From: Micromonospora sp. MP36 | GTDB lineage: Bacteria; Actinomycetota; Actinomycetes; Mycobacteriales; Micromonosporaceae | Length of the DNA stretch: 64,000 nt | NCBI RefSeq assembly: GCF_008119785.1 | Contig: NZ_VSFA01000004.1 | Coordinates: 1-64,000, forward strand | Reading direction: 5' to 3' | Shown here: one piece after another, positions 61,844 through 64,000 of the stretch | Position numbering within the stretch: the stretch's first letter is position 1 | How the letters are laid out: the number at the start of each line of letters is the position of its first letter | Notes under the pieces: model-generated | Told to the model about the DNA's origin: nothing | Seen by the model: only the letters and a program-made list of their open reading frames with translations | Databases searched by the model: none | Made by a program: the position numbers and the translations under genes

Positions 61844-62917
61844 TCAGTACACCGACAGGTGCACGTGGTTGGTGTGGTCGCTGGACGGGTCGCCGTTGCC
61901 CCCGCTGTACGCCTTCCACCCGCTGCTGGGCAGCCAGATCTGCTTGTACCAGATCACGTAGAGCACGGCGAGCGCGTCGGCGTTGCGGATGAAGTACGCC
62001 GCCAGGTTGTTGCCGTACGTCTTGTCGCCGCCGGTGGCCACCCCGCCGAAACCGTCCTTCTGGGCGGCGAAGTCGCACGCCCGGCCCTTCGGGTGCTCAC
62101 CCGAGCCGCTGGGGCGGTAGCAGGAGACGTACCGGGTGAACCCGGCCGCCTTGGCCTGCTGCAGGGCGTGCAGCGTACGCGGGGTGATGCAGCCGTCGGC
62201 CGGCGTCGGGTCGCTTACGCTGCACGACTCCGGCGGCCAGGAGCCGTCGGCGTTGCGCGGCGCGGGGGTGGCGTTCGCCCGGGACGTGCCCTGCACGCTG
62301 CCGCCGGCGGTGCCGGTGGCCCGGTTGTTCGCCACCTTCAGCGCGCGTTCCGCCTGGTCCTTGCGCTTGGCCATCACCGCGACCTGCTTGCGCTGTTCCT
62401 GGATCTCGCGGTTGAGCGCGGCCTGGGTGCGGGTGGCCTGATCCCGGGTGTCGATCAGGTCACGCAGCGCGCGGTCCTCGTGCGCGGCGACCTGCTGCAG
62501 GGTGAGCGCCCGGTCCATGAAGCCCTCGGGGTTGCTGCTGCCGAGCAGCGCCGCGGCGGTGCCGAGCCGTCCGGTCCGGTACGCCAACCCGGCGATCTCG
62601 CCCACCTTGGCGTCGCGTACGCCCAGCTCCGCGTTGATCGTCTTGAGTTGGGCGGTGAGCTGCTGCTGCCGGCTCACCGACCGGTTCAACGCCGCCCGCG
62701 CCTCCAGCCAGCCCTTGCTGGCCGCGTCGAGCTGGGCGCGCAGCGCCGGCGTGCCGCCCTCGTCGTCGCCGGGCGCGGCGGCGAGCAGGCCGGTCGGGGG
62801 AGCCGCCGAGGCGGGGGAGACCGGCGCGGTCGCGACGCCGAGGGCGAGGGCGAGCGCCGCGACGAGCAGGGCCGCCAACCGGGCGGCCGTCCGTCGTACA
62901 GGTGCCACTGCTGGCAT
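61844..62917 (-). CDS. Secreted coiled-coil protein with peptidase-like C-terminal domain, riboswitch-controlled
   Basis: A 357-residue exported cell-wall protein. Signal peptide 1-38 (ASA-A). A long coiled coil (about 55-215, including RSVSRQQQLTAQLKTINAEL and NREIQEQRKQVAVMAKRKDQ) resembles the N-terminal part of RipC/CwlO hydrolases. The C-terminal domain has HPKGRACDFAA and DHTNHVHLSV with the His/Asp metal pattern of M15/ARB-07466-type peptidoglycan peptidases. The role is presumably cell-wall turnover. The ATG at 62917 follows GGAAGGAC. A c-di-AMP riboswitch lies in the leader. Confidence 0.88.
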   Translation of the reverse strand: MPAVAPVRRTAARLAALLVAALALALGVATAPVSPASAAPPTGLLAAAPGDDEGGTPALRAQLDAASKGWLEARAALNRSVSRQQQLTAQLKTINAELGVRDAKVGEIAGLAYRTGRLGTAAALLGSSNPEGFMDRALTLQQVAAHEDRALRDLIDTRDQATRTQAALNREIQEQRKQVAVMAKRKDQAERALKVANNRATGTAGGSVQGTSRANATPAPRNADGSWPPESCSVSDPTPADGCITPRTLHALQQAKAAGFTRYVSCYRPSGSGEHPKGRACDFAAQKDGFGGVATGGDKTYGNNLAAYFIRNADALAVLYVIWYKQIWLPSSGWKAYSGGNGDPSSDHTNHVHLSVY

Positions 62918-62929
62918 TCACATGTCCTT

Positions 62930-63045
62930 CCGTCAACCGCCGACCGGGTTAGCTGACGGGTTCGGGACGGAAGATCCCTACCGCTGACGCGGATGCACCC
63001 CAGGTACGTGGTTCCCCGGCTCGCCGTGCTGCGGCGATTAGGCGA
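62930..63045 (-). ncRNA. c-di-AMP (ydaO-yuaA type) riboswitch
   Basis: The minus-strand leader of the hydrolase gene shows the conserved ydaO blocks in order: GCCGGGGAACCA (complement of 63009-63020), GGGGTGCATCC (63001-62991), then CCCGAACCCGTCAGCTAACC (62966-62947). Closing stems CGCCG/CGGCG flank them. In actinomycetes this class controls cell-wall hydrolase genes, which matches the gene 13 bp downstream. Boundaries are approximate. Confidence 0.9.
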
Positions 63046-63198
63046 CGGCCACCACGGGCGCCGCAGGAGCGCCGCCCGGCGGAGGCCGCGACCGAGCCTA
63101 CCGGCGCTGCCTCGACCCGTCCCCGGTGGCGGTGATCGAAAATCGGGCATAAGCCGGCATTAGTGGCAACAGCCACTTGAATTTAAGGTTGTCCTCAA
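63046..63198. other. Spacer between riboswitch and CDF gene end
   Basis: AT-richer (63140-63200) than the flanks. It probably holds the promoter of the riboswitch transcript. No terminator with clear arms is seen for the CDF gene. Confidence 0.35.
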
Positions 63199-64000
63199 TT
63201 ACCACTCAACGGTGCCGCAGGCACCGGGTGACGCCCCGGGTTCGATCTGCAACGTGGCGTGATCGATCCGGAAGTCCTCGTGCAGCGCGGCCCGCGCGGC
63301 GGCGAGCACCTCGCCCACCTCGGTGCCGGGGGTCGTGGTGAGGTGCGCCGAGGCCACGTCCATGCCGGAGGTGAGCGTCCAGACGTGCAGGTCGTGCACC
63401 TCGGCGACGCCGGGCACCGCGGCCAGCCGGTCGTGCACCGCGGTCACCTGCAGGTGCTCCGGGGCGGCCTGCACCAGGATGCGGACCGCGGCCCGACCGA
63501 GCCGCCAGGTGCGCGGCAGGATGAACAGCCCGATCGCCACGGCGACCAGCGGGTCCGCCCACCACCACCGGGTGAACGTGATGACCAGGGCGGCGGCGAT
63601 CACCCCGAGCGAGCCGAGCAGGTCGCCGAGCACCTCCAGGTACGCCCCCTGCAGGTTGATGCTCTCCTGCGCCCCGCTGCGCAGCAGCGCGAACGCGGCC
63701 AGGTTGGCGAGCAGGCCGAGCACCGCCACGGCGAGCATCGGTCCGGCGAGGACCTCCGGTGGCTCGCCGAACCGGCGGACGGCCTCGACGAGCACGTACG
63801 CAGCGACCGCGCCGAGCAGCACCGCGTTGGCGAGGGCGGCCAGCACCTCCAGCCGGTAGAGCCCGAAGGTGCGCTGCGGGTCGGTGTCGGCGCGCCGGGT
63901 GGCGGTGATCGCGGCGAGGGCCATGCCGATGCCGAGGACGTCGGTGAACATGTGCCCGGCGTCGGAGAGCAGGGCCAGCGAACCGGTCGCGAAGGCGGTC
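63199..64000 (-). CDS. Cation diffusion facilitator (CzcD-like) metal exporter, N-terminus off window
   Basis: At least 266 codons; the start lies beyond the right edge, since upstream codons continue in frame (TGSLALLSDAGHMFTD). Helix 2 carries the metal-site Asp/His of SDAGHMFTD and helix 5 has EVLGDLLGSLGVIAA, also with acidic ligands. The cytoplasmic domain (about 190 onward of the visible part) has the ferredoxin-like CDF fold: LQVTAVHDRLAAVPGVAEVHDLHVWTL. It exports Zn, Cd or Co. No regulator is adjacent in the window. Confidence 0.93.
   Translation of the reverse strand, partial: TAFATGSLALLSDAGHMFTDVLGIGMALAAITATRRADTDPQRTFGLYRLEVLAALANAVLLGAVAAYVLVEAVRRFGEPPEVLAGPMLAVAVLGLLANLAAFALLRSGAQESINLQGAYLEVLGDLLGSLGVIAAALVITFTRWWWADPLVAVAIGLFILPRTWRLGRAAVRILVQAAPEHLQVTAVHDRLAAVPGVAEVHDLHVWTLTSGMDVASAHLTTTPGTEVGEVLAAARAALHEDFRIDHATLQIEPGASPGACGTVEW

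Overview
The window is very GC-rich DNA with strong third-position G+C from an actinomycete. The gene mix (an F420-type luciferase-like oxidoreductase, a mycothiol-type maleylpyruvate-isomerase-family protein, an AldO-like alditol oxidase, an ECF41 sigma factor, a secreted GH13 amylase, a MalT-like giant LuxR regulator, a BON/DsbA pair) and the AAGGGGCCCCTT terminator style suggest a Micromonosporaceae member, probably Micromonospora. This is inferred from sequence character, not from a search. The segment looks chromosomal and ordinary in layout: short operons, many regulator/target pairs, two tRNAs and serS. There is no prophage, no IS transposase, no CRISPR array and no biosynthetic megasynthase cluster.

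Left part (1-17 kb): a secreted ThuA/PQQ-dehydrogenase-like protein cut by the left edge, a YtxH protein, tRNA-Asn, an MMPL transporter overlapping a FAD oxidoreductase, and a CAU-anticodon tRNA followed by a short low-GC patch with gene debris. Next comes an operon (RHH DNA-binding protein, DUF4097 adhesin-like protein, DrrAB-type ABC exporter) with two matching 15-bp palindromes upstream. An ECF41 sigma factor is divergent from its usual carboxymuconolactone-decarboxylase partner, and both genes carry the same promoter signature. A complete glycine-betaine/proline-type ABC importer ends this part.

Middle (17-45 kb): a flavin-dependent acyl-CoA-dehydrogenase-like enzyme, two histidine kinase/response regulator pairs (one with an ABC-2 exporter), two TetR units each divergent from its likely target (flavin monooxygenase; MFS exporter) with palindromic operators, an ArsR/SRPBCC pair, a PH/DivIVA-like protein coupled to an alditol oxidase, and a stretch of large secreted proteins (subtilase, trypsin-like protease, DNRLRE/Ig-like protein) with codon use less GC-biased than their neighbours.

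Right part (45-64 kb): L,D-transpeptidase, secreted alpha-amylase with CTTGCAG-type operators, a ferredoxin remnant, serS, then a large inverted repeat and a heptanucleotide tandem array. Beside these lies a MerR regulator fused to the last two domains of a DNA polymerase III beta clamp, with a strong internal start that could release the clamp part alone. After that come a trans-acting enoyl reductase/alcohol dehydrogenase/small protein run, a 1017-residue LuxR-family regulator, DsbA and BON proteins, a STAS antagonist, and a cell-wall-hydrolase-like protein preceded by a convincing c-di-AMP (ydaO) riboswitch. A CDF metal exporter is cut by the right edge.
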